Assembly: GCA_022559985.1 (NCBI GenBank)
Contig: JAFJTR010000062.1
Span: 124,001 to 188,000, forward strand
DNA length: 64,000 nucleotides
Direction: 5' to 3'
From: Parastagonospora avenae f. sp. tritici 18332-5
Lineage: Eukaryota > Ascomycota > Dothideomycetes > Pleosporales > Phaeosphaeriaceae
In this document: positions 11,415 to 21,905 of the stretch, piece by piece
Position numbering within the stretch: the stretch's first letter is position 1
Layout of the letters: the number at the start of each line of letters is the position of its first letter
Made by a program: the position numbers and the translations under genes
Notes under the pieces: model-generated
Told to the model about the DNA's origin: nothing
The model's database searches: none
The model's input: only the letters and a program-made list of their open reading frames with translations

Positions 11415-12342
11415 CTACAATGCTCCAAATAGACCATGGTCGTATAGCTTGTACTTGACGACCAGCGTGAACGTCAACTCTCCAAGCCTTTCAAGTACGG
11501 TCTGGGGCACAGCCATGTTGATCTCGACTTCAAACAGAGGTGCAGAGACAAGAGTGAGCGGTTTCAAAATAGAGAGGAGCGCTTCTTCTTCCATAGGAGT
11601 CTCGTTACTGCGGTCAAACGTATCTCGGACGATGAGCTCGACCTGCAACGAGCGAAGCCCATGCAGATTCTGAACCAGTGCACAGCTCGTGGGCCATTGC
11701 ACATAATTATCTGGAGGAAACCATTCATGCTCTGGGTAATATCGCTGCGGTGTCAGGAAGATGGTCGAGATGTTGAGGTAGCGAATCTGGTGCCACTGAG
11801 GTTGTGGCGTGACAGAATGAAAAGCTTCTATGCCTCGTGCCCCCTTGACGCTGAACTTGTTGGCTGTGTACATGACACCGATCGCCTCCAGATAGCTTTA
11901 GTTATTGTAAGCAGAGATAAGAGGATCCAATGAGGCACACTCACATGCGATGACAGCTCAAGAGCAAGGCTAGCAATTGATCACTTGAATTGAAAGTGTA
12001 GACTCGATAACGGGACGACCCCGACACCCACACGCCAAAACACCTATGCTGCCATGTTGGGCCCTCACACGCTGTGTCTATGCATCGTTTACGCCCTACA
12101 TAATTTGACTGATCGTCGAAGGGAATGACGTGCATGAGCCGGTGTTCGTCCCCAAGGACAGCCTCGTAGATGCTGAGCCGTAGCTCTGCCGGAAAGTTCG
12201 GGCTGAAAAGTGGACATTTGGTCTGTTCCCTGCGCTGGTCTTGGGAGATTGGCGGGCGTGATGGATATTGAGGTTTGGGGGGGTTCGTTGGCAAAGGACG
12301 AGGCTTGCCACGCACGCAACCTCCAAACATCGGGAAGCACAT
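11415..12342 (-). CDS. F-box-like/DUF7730-type protein
   Basis: Exons are 12342-11945 and 11895-11415, with a short 49-nt intron (GTGAGT...CTAAAG) joined in phase; 292 residues. The N-terminus is Pro-rich. The core 'FPAELRLSIYEAVLG' is the F-box-like helix, followed by a His/Trp-rich segment. The junction reads 'LLSCHRIYLEAIGVMYTANKF', the signature 'CRxIYxEAxxLLYxxNxF' of a very common dothideomycete family. The C-terminal half looks like beta/alpha repeats that could bind a target. The pogo-type element begins about 150 bp upstream of its ATG, so its promoter is interrupted or replaced. Confidence 0.75.
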
Positions 12343-12492
12343 CGCAAGTAAAAGTACCTAGGTAGAGAGCATATATTTGGATGGAGGAATGGAGGGATGT
12401 AAGAATCTCAACACGAGTGTCTTCCGGTGGACGCAACCCAAAGCTGTGCCACATGCAGATGAGCCCGTGCGGAGTTCTAAACTTGGGTACGC

Positions 12493-12558
12493 TAAGCTAG
12501 CGGCCACCGAAGCTGGCCACCCACTGAAGCTGGCCACCCGCCCAGAACTCGGCCACCC
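12493..12558 (+). repeat. Left terminal inverted repeat, 66 bp
   Basis: This matches base for base the reverse complement of 14215-14280. It contains four GGCCACC motifs separated by GAAGCT/CTGAAGCT spacers, an internal repeated structure that could be the transposase-binding array. Confidence 0.95.
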
Positions 12559-12597
12559 TCTCCACGCTCGTGATTTCTCCACAACCACGCGACCAAA

Positions 12598-14191
12598 ATG
12601 GATCCCCGTGAAGCAGCAATTCAAGCAGCTATCAGCGACGTTGTTTCTGGTATTTTTACTAGTCAACGAGCTGCTGCAAAGGCGTACAAGATCCCTCGAA
12701 GCACGCTTGCGGCCCGACTACGTGGTACACAGACACGTCAATTCAGCCACGAATACCAGCAGCGATTAACTCCACAACAAGAGGAATTTCTCGTACAATG
12801 GATCCTTGAAGAGGACGCACGCGCTTTTCCTCCATCCCACGCGCGCGCGCGAGAAATGGCGAAGTGAATCCTGAGGATGAATGGTGACAACAATCCTGTG
12901 GGCAAGCGTTGGATATCCTTCTTTCTTAAGCGCAACCTACGCGTCGCATCTATTGTTGGTAGAAAGATAGAGGGCGCGCGGGCTGAGGGAGCAACACAGG
13001 AACAGATACGCGCGTTTCTTGAGCTCTTTGAGGGGACTCGCGTACGACTAGGTATACGCACTGAGGATATGTGGAATATGGACGAGACTGGCAAGGCTAT
13101 GGGGGTATGTGCAAACACTAGAGTCCTCGCAGATAGCCGTAAGAGCAAGGCTTACAAGCAGTCGCCAGAGAATCGCGAGTGGGCATCGATAATCGAGTGC
13201 GTGTCGGCTACGGGCAAGAAACTGCGCTGCGGCGTGATATTCAAGGGCAAGAATCTACAGAGTACTTGGTTTCCTGCGACAATACCCGACTGGCTTTACA
13301 CAACCTCTGAGAACGGCTGGACATCAAATGCGATAGGCCTTGAATGGCTGCAACGGATATTTCTGCCTGAGACGGCTCCATCAGACGATCGTTGGAGGAT
13401 GCTGATTCTGGACGGCCACGGCAGCTACATTGATCTGGAATTCCTGTGGACCTGCAAGCAGAATAAAGTCCAGCTTCTGTTTCTACCTGCTCACTCATCT
13501 CATGTATTGCAGCCACTAGATCTCTCAGTTTTCTCCGTAGTGAAGAGATTCTACCGAAACCAGATCCAGGAACTATCGCATCTAGATGACGCAGCGCCTG
13601 TTAAAACAGAACGCTTTATTACAGCCTACTATAACGCTAGAGAGGCTGCGATTACTGAGAGAGTGGTACGAGCTGGATGGGCCACTACAGGCATCTGTCC
13701 ATTGAACATTGAACGGGTAGTCAACTCCTCACAGGTAGCTCAGAGGCCTGTTACGCCACCACGTCAGAATCAAGCTCAACCTGCTGAGAGCTATCTATCT
13801 ACCTCCCGTGGACCTCGTGATCTTTTCATAGCTCAGCGAGAGCTGCACAGAAACGAGAGTGTTAGCCGCAAGACTCACCAGCTTATTCAAAAAGCAGGCA
13901 AAGCTATTGCAGTAGCAAATACTCGCGCGGCACAGCTAGAAGCAGAGAACAAAAGACTACATAGTCAACTTGAGGCTCTTAAGCCTCAGCAGCCACGAAA
14001 GAAAGTTCATGTAAATCTAAATAACCGCTTTGCAGATATAAAACAATTATGGTAGCAGTGCAGGCGTCTGCTCTTTTAGAGCTACAAAACAATAGTAACG
14101 CTGCAGAAAAAGCAGCAGAGAGGGCAGCAGCTGAATCAGCAGCTCAAACTCTTCAGTCTATGTGTACAGAGTGGCAATTGCAATTAGATTG
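12598..14191 (+). pseudogene. Transposase (DDE_1/Tigger-pogo type), one nonsense codon plus late frameshift
   Basis: The ATG is at 12598. Residues ~1-60 form a Psq-type helix-turn-helix (SQRAAAKAYKIPRSTLAARL), followed by a CENP-B-like part. TGA at 12865-12867 interrupts the frame, which reopens at once and runs to 14055. CGA would restore Arg there. The DDE domain shows NMDETG, then LDGHGS with the second Asp, then LPAHSSHVLQPLDLSVF, the catalytic-core signature of pogo/Fot1 enzymes. A C-terminal coiled coil follows. The frame stops at TAG 14053-14055, but a +1 frame stays open to 14191 and encodes an Ala/Glu-rich tail, so a 1-nt indel near the A-run at ~14040 probably removed the natural C-terminus. 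Confidence 0.9.
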
Positions 14192-14214
14192 AATTGATTA
14201 CGTTGATTTTGAAT

Positions 14215-14280
14215 GGGTGGCCGAGTTCTGGGCGGGTGGCCAGCTTCAGTGGGTGGCCAGCTTCGGTGGCCGCTAGCTTA
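14215..14280 (-). repeat. Right terminal inverted repeat, 66 bp
   Basis: This is a perfect inverted copy of 12493-12558. It is followed by two further TTAAC units (to about 14291) that have no counterpart on the left side. Confidence 0.95.
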
Positions 14281-14581
14281 ACTTAACTTAGCCCCGGATC
14301 ACGAAGTAGCTCACCGTACACCGTCGATCAGGGAAACGAGCGCGTGGCTTCGAGCACGCCTCTCTAGTTGCATCGAATCGTCACAACCGAGCCGTAAACT
14401 TTGGTTGCAATCGTCAGTGATGCAGCTGCTCGACTTGTCCTTGCGTTTGATTAATTTTGCGACATGCCTTCCCCGACACTCCACAGCTTAAGAGCAACCC
14501 GGAAGCCATCAGCATTATTGTAGTAGCTACTGCACTGTTTGTTGCACGACAAGCGGATATCAGTCCGGGAGCATCGCCAAT

Positions 14582-15750
14582 ATGCGTTCCGGAATTGTGA
14601 GCGCTGCAGTCGTTGGAGGCATTCCCGAGCCGGACGCTGTTAGATATGAAAGAGAAGCGATATTGTGAGCCGATCTTCTTGCAACATATCGAAATCCCGC
14701 TGGACCCCTTCCAGCTTCATAGCGCAGCTCAAGTCAGCTACCGCCAAAGTTTGCGAGCTGCAAAAGACCCACAAAGCCGCGCGCGAAGAATACGCTCTAT
14801 ACACGAAGCAAACAGATCGCAACGCAAATGAGCTCGAGATGAAGATGCGGCAAGTCAAAGACTGGAACATGCCGCTTGCAGAAGCGATCAAGTTGGAGAC
14901 CGAGATCACGAACAAGATATATGAGAACATCAAGAACCTGACCTTGCAGCCATATCATTCTGTTTGCGCAAAGGTCGCCAGCCTACCACGAGAACTCCGG
15001 AACCATATATATGGCTATGTTTATCGAGGCGCGTATGTGAACATCGATTGGCCCAACCCGCACGGCGTCATGAATTTGCCATTGTTGCGTGGGTGAGTAC
15101 ACAAAACTTCCGGTGGCCTTCCCATCAACACGATGAAACTGCGGCTTGGAGATGTGCTCACCTACGAGTTGATCGAGCACTGGTATTTCAAAAACAAGTT
15201 CAGATTCGGAACGGACATCAGCAAATTGACTGCCTGGTTGCGGGAAGATAAGTGGAGCTCGCACGTCCTACCGCATCGCTTCATCCAAGACGTTGGTCTC
15301 ACCCTGATACCGCCTAACCTAATGGGTACACCATCCTCATCCAGCGACGATCGGAGAAAACTGAGTAGATGGAGAGACGACCTGAAATTGGTAGAAAGTG
15401 AGCTTCTCAGGTTGAGGCCTTGAGCCAGCGTCATCATCACGCTTAGGACTGTTCGAGTCACAGAACCAGCCATGGCCATAGCCGATCTACGATTCATGGC
15501 AGAAGAAATATAACCAGCCGTAGAGCGCTTGGCAGAATATTTCCCCGCCTTCAAGCTTAGATTGCCTCGCACATCTTCCGATGTTCTCACCACTCCAGCA
15601 CCAAGCTCGGATGACTTACTTACGCACGCGGAGAAGCGTAGCCTTTTCATTAACGGTAGAATGTTCACAATAGACTTGCTATGCGCATTGTACTCGCAGG
15701 TAACGGTTTTCTGTGCATCGTCAGCTGCACTTGCTAACAACTTTATGTAA
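14582..15750 (+). pseudogene. F-box-like protein gene broken by two in-frame stops
   Basis: Exon 1 is 14582-14664. A 50-nt intron (GTGAGC...TTCCAG) leads to exon 2 at 14715, which encodes a coiled coil (~residues 35-110) and then 'LPRELRNHIYGYVYRG', the F-box-like helix. A second intron ending at 15151 is needed to reach the next open frame (DVLTYELIEHWYFKNKF, a family-typical segment). Its donor is weak, a GTGGGT at 15089, so an indel is also possible. The same frame then meets TGA at 15421-15423 and TAA at 15511-15513, yet continues open to 15750 with plausible coding text (ASVIITLRTVRV, AVERLAEYFPAF). CGA and CAA would restore it by single C-to-T reversals. I call it a recently disabled family member. 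Confidence 0.65.
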
Positions 15751-16561
15751 ATGATCGAGCAAGAAGCAAGAGGACCTGCCACGTGAGGATGCTGTTAGCG
15801 CACCACGATGACATCGCATAGATATGTCCCCATTTGTGATTGCATTTTTGTGGTTGTTTCGAGTACAAACAAAGTACCGCAAGGTCTCAGCAAAGCAGTG
15901 TTGGCATCCACGGCTACAAACGCACAATCGACTCGTTCGCTGCGTTGAAGTTCGGCACAAGCTTGTCTCAGAGGACTCAAATCGATCTATTTCCACCGCA
16001 ATGACCTAAAAGGGACGATGGCGACAGAAGCAGCATGTAGCAAACGGGCAATTACGGTAGCGCCTTCGCACGTGGTTGGTCAGTGACGTCGCGCACTGCT
16101 CAGTATGCGCACTTTTCAATGTGTAATATCAGCGCTTTCCTATGTTTCGTATCATCTCACAATGTGGCTTGCTGTTGAATAGTTGCCGCTGAAACATAGC
16201 GAGACGACATGGGCAGTCCCCGTCCATAATGCAGGCAGCCGCGGACTATCCGTAATTACGCACACTACAAACGCAAAGAGCACCCAACACTTCCATCTAC
16301 ATCACTCTTTAACAGGTCTGTATATTATTAAAACTATGAGATGGGTGTTCGGGAAGCGTTGGGAATTTTCTCGGTCACAAATGGTCCAAGAGACGAATAG
16401 TGAATGCGCACCTTCACCTTGAGCGGCCGACGAATTTTCACGCAGGCATCTGTTCCGCCCGACAAGACCTCCAAAACCAATATCCGGGATCCTCGACCTG
16501 AGAACCCTTACAACACTCGTTCAACCAGTTCAGAACCGCTCAACAACAACGCTCTCTAGTC
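15751..16561. other. Intergenic / 5' leader of the 16562 gene
   Basis: This is unannotated sequence. The last ~60 bases are a C/A-rich leader (CAACAACAACG) upstream of the ATG. A 79-codon frame at 16183-16422 has no support. Confidence 0.5.
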
Positions 16562-17470
16562 ATGGCGCGCGCAGAAGCACACAAGTTCAAAGGCAAGGAA
16601 GAGCATCTCATATTCGTCAAAAATGTCCCCGCATACATGGCGCATAGATCCATTCCAGACTTGTACAAGCAGTACGAGCCAGTGCGATTCAAGAACGTCT
16701 ACCCCCACAGCAACATCACTACCGTCGTGATCGGCTTTCGAACGCACGATGAGGCGGTCTATGCACAACAACAATCAGATGGAGTGCGCCTCGAAAGCGT
16801 CGTTCTGCGTGTCGAAATGTACAACAAGCATCGATCGGTACGCTACCTGCAGGAAGTGCGCACCAAAGGCCAGCCACTGGGCGCAACATACGACGACTTC
16901 GGGGAGGACCAGGAGGAAGAAGACGAAGAGCCAGAGACAGAGTACGTCTTGCCATTTGGACCTACAACGGAAGAGACAGCAGGCGTACCGAAGACATGGG
17001 CCCGAATTGCCGGAAAGGATCGTGCAACGAATGGTATGATGCCTCTACCGCCTCCACCAACCGCGTTACGTGTGCGACACCCAAACTCAGTTGACTCTAC
17101 TGCAAAGTCTACGCCAACTTTCGCTGTCGCTGTCGCCGTCCCCCACATCGCCGCTCTCCGTAAGACTGACGAAGCTGCCTCGGAAGTCACGACGACGAAC
17201 TCGCTTCCAGTACAATCACCGGACACCCAATATGTTGTACTCGCAGGGTCCAAAGGCTTCGTGGAGGAAAACAAGAAGGCGGAGACACGTCCGGTCCCAG
17301 CCAAGGTGGCCATACCGGTGCGCACTAGCATCTTCGCGGATTGGGAGCCTATCAATTTGACTCAGCGATTCGCCCAGCTTCATTACAGGGACTGCTCGTT
17401 CTGCAAGATGCGGGAGCGCAGCAAGGTAGAGAAGATGGACCAATATTCGCATCCTTCGAAGTTTCTTTGA
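16562..17470 (+). CDS. RRM-like RNA-binding protein, 302 residues
   Basis: Single exon, with a strong start context (CTAGTCATGG). Residues ~17-85 look like an RNA-recognition motif: 'LIFVKNVP' fits RNP2 and 'TTVVIGFR' sits where RNP1 should be, with beta-alpha-beta spacing between. An acidic stretch (~118-128) and a Pro/Ala/Ser/Thr-rich linker follow. The C-terminus contains a pair of cysteines (CSFC) in a conserved-looking end. It probably binds RNA in nucleus or cytoplasm; the target is unknown. The RNP1 aromatic positions are not canonical, so the fold call is moderate. Confidence 0.65.
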   Translation: MARAEAHKFKGKEEHLIFVKNVPAYMAHRSIPDLYKQYEPVRFKNVYPHSNITTVVIGFRTHDEAVYAQQQSDGVRLESVVLRVEMYNKHRSVRYLQEVRTKGQPLGATYDDFGEDQEEEDEEPETEYVLPFGPTTEETAGVPKTWARIAGKDRATNGMMPLPPPPTALRVRHPNSVDSTAKSTPTFAVAVAVPHIAALRKTDEAASEVTTTNSLPVQSPDTQYVVLAGSKGFVEENKKAETRPVPAKVAIPVRTSIFADWEPINLTQRFAQLHYRDCSFCKMRERSKVEKMDQYSHPSKFL

Positions 17471-17943
17471 AGGCGTTTCTCAGATTGGTTAGAGTTTTCA
17501 GGACAATGGATTGGACATCATGCCAATGAGGCAGTAATGATTGAAATATACTAGTCCATGCACCGTGATGCATTCTACGGTCTTAACATGAGACGGCTTC
17601 ATGGACTTGGAAGCTTCTCATGTCAAACTTCTGTGCGATGGAGATCGATCACTGCCTCTGGATCCATCATCCCCCAACACCATGTGCTGCCATACTTCAT
17701 CGTCTCTTGATCGATGTTTCCATCAAGCCCCAACCTGAAGGTCCCATATATGGCACCGCCATCCCCTCAACTCGACGACCAGAGTTCTGCCATGATCTAC
17801 TTAAGAGGGCCAGGTGGTTTGTCGTCTGGCCACAGCTTCTTGAATATTGTGCAGCCCTTCCCCCAATCCTCCCAATCCCCCCCAGCGCTACAGGTACCAC
17901 AGTCAGCTGTCCGATTATCCTGAGAGGAGCAATTCAACACTCA
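17471..17943. other. Intergenic between convergent genes
   Basis: This is the 3' flank of the RRM-like gene and of the minus-strand frame ending at 17944. A 121-codon plus frame (17620-17985) overlaps but shows no coding signature. Confidence 0.5.
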
Positions 17944-18465
17944 CTAGTTCTCGACAGCAGGACCTGCCGAGTGCCACGCCCTTAACAGAATTGCAGTGAT
18001 AACCTCATCGTATGGCTTGAGCGCTGTCTTACACATCCAGCCGGTGCCCTTGGGCTTGAGAACGAAGGTCTCGCCACTGCCACACTTGCGATCAATCAAT
18101 TGAGTGGGCCTCAGAAGGCGTGAATTGAGTTGATTGATTACCTCTTTAGGCCTAGCAGTTACCTGTATAGGTTTACCTCTTACTCCAATAGGTTCGTGGC
18201 CTATCTTGGAGTGAAGGATTGATTTGATTGTTCCCCCTCTGTGGCACTGACTGCACTTGCCAACGCCGTTGATGTTGATGCCGAGATCAATGTCGACGAG
18301 TGGGCCATCCATACTGCCCGGTCTAAGATTGTAGTAGTCCGTGGATAGAGGGACCTTGATGTCTTCGACGGTGAGCTGGGTGTCGGCGACGAGCTGGGGC
18401 CAGATTTCTTGCCACTTAGGCACGTCGAGGATGCGCCACGAGTGCATGTGAATGATATTGCGCAT
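17944..18465 (-). CDS. Uncharacterised 173-residue protein
   Basis: This is an open frame from ATG 18465 to 17944. The start sits in the middle of otherwise open sequence, so an upstream exon is possible. The protein has a His/Trp-rich beginning, an Asp-rich part (GPLVDIDLGI), a CxxCH pair (KCSQCH) and a basic middle, with a Cys/Gly segment (RKCGSGETFVLKPKGTGWMC) that could be a small metal-binding or disulfide unit. I do not recognise a family, and it could be a fragment. Codon use is less biased than in the core genes. Confidence 0.4.
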   Translation of the reverse strand: MRNIIHMHSWRILDVPKWQEIWPQLVADTQLTVEDIKVPLSTDYYNLRPGSMDGPLVDIDLGININGVGKCSQCHRGGTIKSILHSKIGHEPIGVRGKPIQVTARPKEVINQLNSRLLRPTQLIDRKCGSGETFVLKPKGTGWMCKTALKPYDEVITAILLRAWHSAGPAVEN

Positions 18466-18917
18466 TAGCTTGAACGGTTGTAGAGTATTGTTGGGAGTAG
18501 GACTGACCCCATAGCTTCTGGCGATCTATGGTGTACGGTGTAGTCGCGTGTAGTCTTGCCAGAGAAGATTACTACTCGTTCTTTGATCTGTGGGGTCTTC
18601 GTATGCTCTTGAACTTAATTCATCTTGCCGCTGTTGTCAAATTGTCGCTTGCCTTGGAATTCAGGAGCATCTATTTGCTAGTGGCGCCTGCATTGGTGCG
18701 ACCAAAGCGGGTTGCTGCCTTGACTTGTCCCACTGCTTTGACCACTAATCGCGCCTCACATGACGAAGCGTATCCATGGACGAGGCACCCATCACTATTT
18801 CAGCACCGCTTTTCGTTCCCAAGAGCATAAATAACCTGCACTCTTTCACCCCAAGTTTTCGATTCGCCCTCCAAGTTCAACCATTAAGTTTTCGCAATAC
18901 CTACATCTTCAGCAACC
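18466..18917. other. Intergenic / 5' region
   Basis: This separates the 17944 frame (leftward) from the oxygenase pseudogene (rightward). The last 70 bases are pyrimidine-rich and look like a leader. A 100-codon frame at 18528-18830 has no support. Confidence 0.45.
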
Positions 18918-20497
18918 ATGTCCGACACATCCAACTCTAGCAACTCTTCCGACCACGCCGAGGAAGGACATCTCGAGCAAGGTTTCCGCCAACGTTGCCA
19001 AGAAGCTGTTCCAGTATCTTTCCAACTCAACCTTCGCCTGCGGTGGTACAGTAAAGACCTCCCCACCGGGTGCGTCGGCTACGGAGATCACCAATGCTGA
19101 CAAGGACGCTCCCAAGCCGGCCATCAGCGAGGAAGCCTTGATCGAGTCTGTCACCATCCACTGGGACTCGACTACACCTATCGAGAAGCTCGTCCTTCCT
19201 TTGGTCGTTGACGGCAAGACCGAGGAGCCTTCGCCGGTCGCGAAACTTGTGGCAGGAACTCAACCAGCTAGGTTCGGTCTCCACTGCTTTCTCCACCAAC
19301 TTCTGCCCGTATGCAACTGGTATCATCGACGCCATTGGACAGACCTTGCTGTCAAAGCTTTCTAGCTCAGTCCAGGGCATCCGAGCCGAGTTGTACAAGC
19401 TCAACGTGAGTCTTGGTCCATACTCGAATGATGGCTGTACATGGCTGACCACACATAGATCTATCAAGCTCCTTCCGGATTTTTCAAGTCTCATGTCGAC
19501 ACTCCGCCCTCAGAACTCCAGTTTGGATCGCTCGTGGTGTGTCTCCCGTGTGATCATGAAGGCGGCCAGCTCGTTGTGCGCCACCAGGGTCAGGCTGCAA
19601 CCTTTGACTGGTCTGGTTCCGGTAGCGATATCAAGTGGGCTGCCTTTTACAGCGACTGCGAGCACGAGGTTCTTGAGGTGACTTCAGGTCATCGCATCAC
19701 CCTGACGTACAACCTCTATATGCGTCGTGGCCTTGGGGAGATCGAGGGTCTGAGCCAGACCCTAGATGCTCAGCAGCTACCAGCTTACAAGGAGATCAAG
19801 GATGCTCTCGCAAACCCCGAGTTCATGACCGAGGATAAGAGTACCTTTCCCTATCAAGGCTTCACATACTGACTGTTTACAGGAGGAATGCTAGGCAAGT
19901 ACTGCAGCCACGCATACGCCCATGCCATCAAGAGTGCTGAGTCGGTATTCCCGTCCGTCCTGAAGGGATCCGACATGGTTGCATGCAAGGTCTTCCGCTC
20001 TTTGGGCGTGAAGGTTTTGGTGCGTCCTGTGATTGATCACATCAGCAAGCATCTGGACGATATGGACCCTGAAGAGATCGCCGACCTGGGCAAGCCCGAA
20101 CTCATCACCCATGACCACATCGGCAAGAAACTTTCTGCTCCCATCAACACCAACATTAAGTGGGGCGAGGATGGCAACGTCGTCGACGTGTACCAGGCTT
20201 ATCCTAACACCCTAATAAACATGGCCTGGATGAGTGCGCCCGTACAGGGAACCCAGAATATGCAATTTGCCTACCTAATCGTAAGCTGTACACGCTGCTT
20301 GATGACTGACTGAAACTGACAAGACTTGCGCAGTACGGTAACCAGGCTCAGGCCGACTTCGAGTACAGCTTCTGTGCGCTTCTCCTCGATATCCCGTCAT
20401 ACATGGAGCGCTTCAAGGTACTTTGCAGATGAGATGGTGAGAGTGATACCAGCTAACGTCCGGATAGCTTGCAGAGAAGCACGGATACGCCTTCTAG
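18918..20497 (+). pseudogene. 2-oxoglutarate/Fe(II) oxygenase-like gene with 5' frame breaks
   Basis: The 3' part is well formed: exons 19459-19840, 19883-20280, 20334-20417 and 20468-20497, with introns of 42-53 nt, all in phase. It shows HVDTP (HxD iron ligands, ~19492), the distal His in CEHEV and GHRITL with the 2-oxoglutarate-binding Arg, in the order expected for prolyl-4-hydroxylase-like dioxygenases. The 5' part is disrupted. The ATG frame (18918) must shift by one base near 18960 to reach 'KLFQYLSNSTFACGGTV'. A further shift with apparent loss of family sequence occurs near 19280, between 'ARFG' and 'STAFSTNFCPYATGIIDAIG'. An intron (19406-19458) follows. Either a pseudogene or assembly errors; I favour pseudogene. 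Confidence 0.7.
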
Positions 20498-21155
20498 GTG
20501 ACTCGGGGCTGCTTATGTAGTGGTGCATCGCCGATCTAGGGTCGTCTTCGGCTCTTTACCCGCGGAGTCGGAGTTACGTGTCGGACGCGGTGGTGCAGAC
20601 TGCGCCTGAGAACGTGCGAGTGGCTACGATAGCTGTGCGAGTAAAGACGGGTGGAAAGCAGAAATGTGAAGAGAACTTCTCCTAAACTTCATCGTGCGAT
20701 GGTCTGTCGACCATATCTTTGCAAAATGAAGCACTGGCTGCTGATGAAACAAGCGGGGCACTATGTGATGAGCATCAATGGTTGCTGTGAAGTTCGATGT
20801 TGGCGTGAAGGTCATGTGGAGTCTGGACGCAAGTCTGTGAACCTCGGCGCTAAACGGCTAGCGCTTACCGGACGCGTCAATGGCAACCACAGGGGGTGAA
20901 AGTTGCTTTCACTACCCTCATTCCATTGGAAGCCGACTTGCGTCAATCATTATCCAAGATGAAGCAAAAACCACATGTTACCTAGCCTGACAGCACACCG
21001 ATTGCTAAACGTCCAAAAGCATTGGCTTATGGCTCAACAGCCCGGCGCACCGCTGAGATGTCAGCTCAAGGCTAGTCCTCATTGCGTGTTTAATACTGAC
21101 ATGATCATCCAGCTTCAAAAATGAATGAGCACTCAACCAATCGACGAATTGGTTC
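20498..21155. other. Intergenic
   Basis: No gene is visible. Short frames at 20624-20899 are unsupported. Confidence 0.5.
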
Positions 21156-21905
21156 ATGAATTTCTCCAGCAAGTTTGTGGCCACATTGCCCCTTGAGTTG
21201 CGCGGGTGGGTTTACGACTACCTCATTCCAGACTCTGCCCATGGAGATTACGATTTCTGGCAATTGCTTCCAACTGAGCTCTAGCAGCATGTTTGTTAAA
21301 ACTATGTAACTATGGGCAGTCTACCTTTCTTTCTTGGCATGACGCTGAACACGCCAATGATATCAGAGCTAGCCCGGGTGTACTGCAAAAGGACTACAAT
21401 CAAGCTTCACTACTTGGAGTGCTTGTACGACTTCCTGGACTGTACTTTGTTCGCAGACGACTGCTGGCATGCCAACTACGTGCACCGTCTCGAACTCTCA
21501 ATCTGGCCACCATATTGGGATCTCGACGTCTTTCCGCCCCGGGTCTCGACATTCTACAATTTAATTGCGGCTGAGTACATCAAAATGCCCAACTCATTGC
21601 TGGAGATCGAAACCAGGGGCGCCAAAATCAAACTTGTTGTCAATTTCAGAGCAGAATGCGGCTGTTACCTTCATGTGGGCAACTCTAAATTCGATCGTTG
21701 GCTTGTAGCCATGATTCCATTGTTTCGCGCGCTCAAAGAAAGAGGCTTTGAGATAGACCTGGTCCAGTTCGCTATCAGTCGCAGGTCTACTAGCCGTCGC
21801 CGCCACGTCAATGCGTTGTTTGAGCACCCAGCGGAGACATGGCTTTGGCGTATCGAAGCTGGTCAACTCTTCGTCAGTCCACACTCATTCTTTGCGAAGA
21901 TGTAA
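21156..21905 (+). pseudogene. F-box-like protein, probably interrupted
   Basis: From ATG 21156 the frame encodes 'FSSKFVATLPLELRGWVYDYLIPD', the F-box-like start of the family, then meets TAG at 21282-21284 (CAG would restore Gln). A second open frame from ~21312 to 21905 gives ~190 residues of family-like text (aromatic/Leu-rich, 'LECLYDFLDCTLFADDCWHANY', 'LVVNFRAECG'). The gap of about 30 nt is too short for an ordinary intron, although a splice removing part of the first frame cannot be excluded. If functional, it would be a substrate-recognition protein like its neighbours; as it stands I read it as decayed. Confidence 0.5.

Larger units (their letters stand above)
12493..14280 (+). mobile_element. 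pogo/Fot1-type DNA transposon, inactive copy
   Basis: The element is bounded by perfect 66-bp inverted repeats and holds one transposase gene on the plus strand. The size (~1.8 kb) and the gene fit the pogo/Fot1 branch of Tc1/mariner. The outer edges are uncertain. The right flank has extra TTAAG units beyond the matched repeat (TTAACTTAACTTAG), and a clean TA duplication cannot be picked by eye. The transposase carries a premature stop and a late frameshift, so this copy cannot encode an intact enzyme, although its ends look mobilisable in trans. Confidence 0.9.

Noticed and set aside
12377..12769. 130-codon frame across the left end of the transposon
   Set aside because: It starts in flanking DNA, reads through the terminal repeat and runs out of frame with the transposase.
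15162..15782. 206-codon minus-strand frame over the broken F-box-like gene
   Set aside because: The plus strand has family motifs in a single frame across the same bases; the minus product is Ser/Arg-rich without features.
17620..17985. 121-codon plus-strand frame
   Set aside because: It overlaps the 3' end of the 17944-18465 frame, is Pro-rich by composition only, and has no motif.
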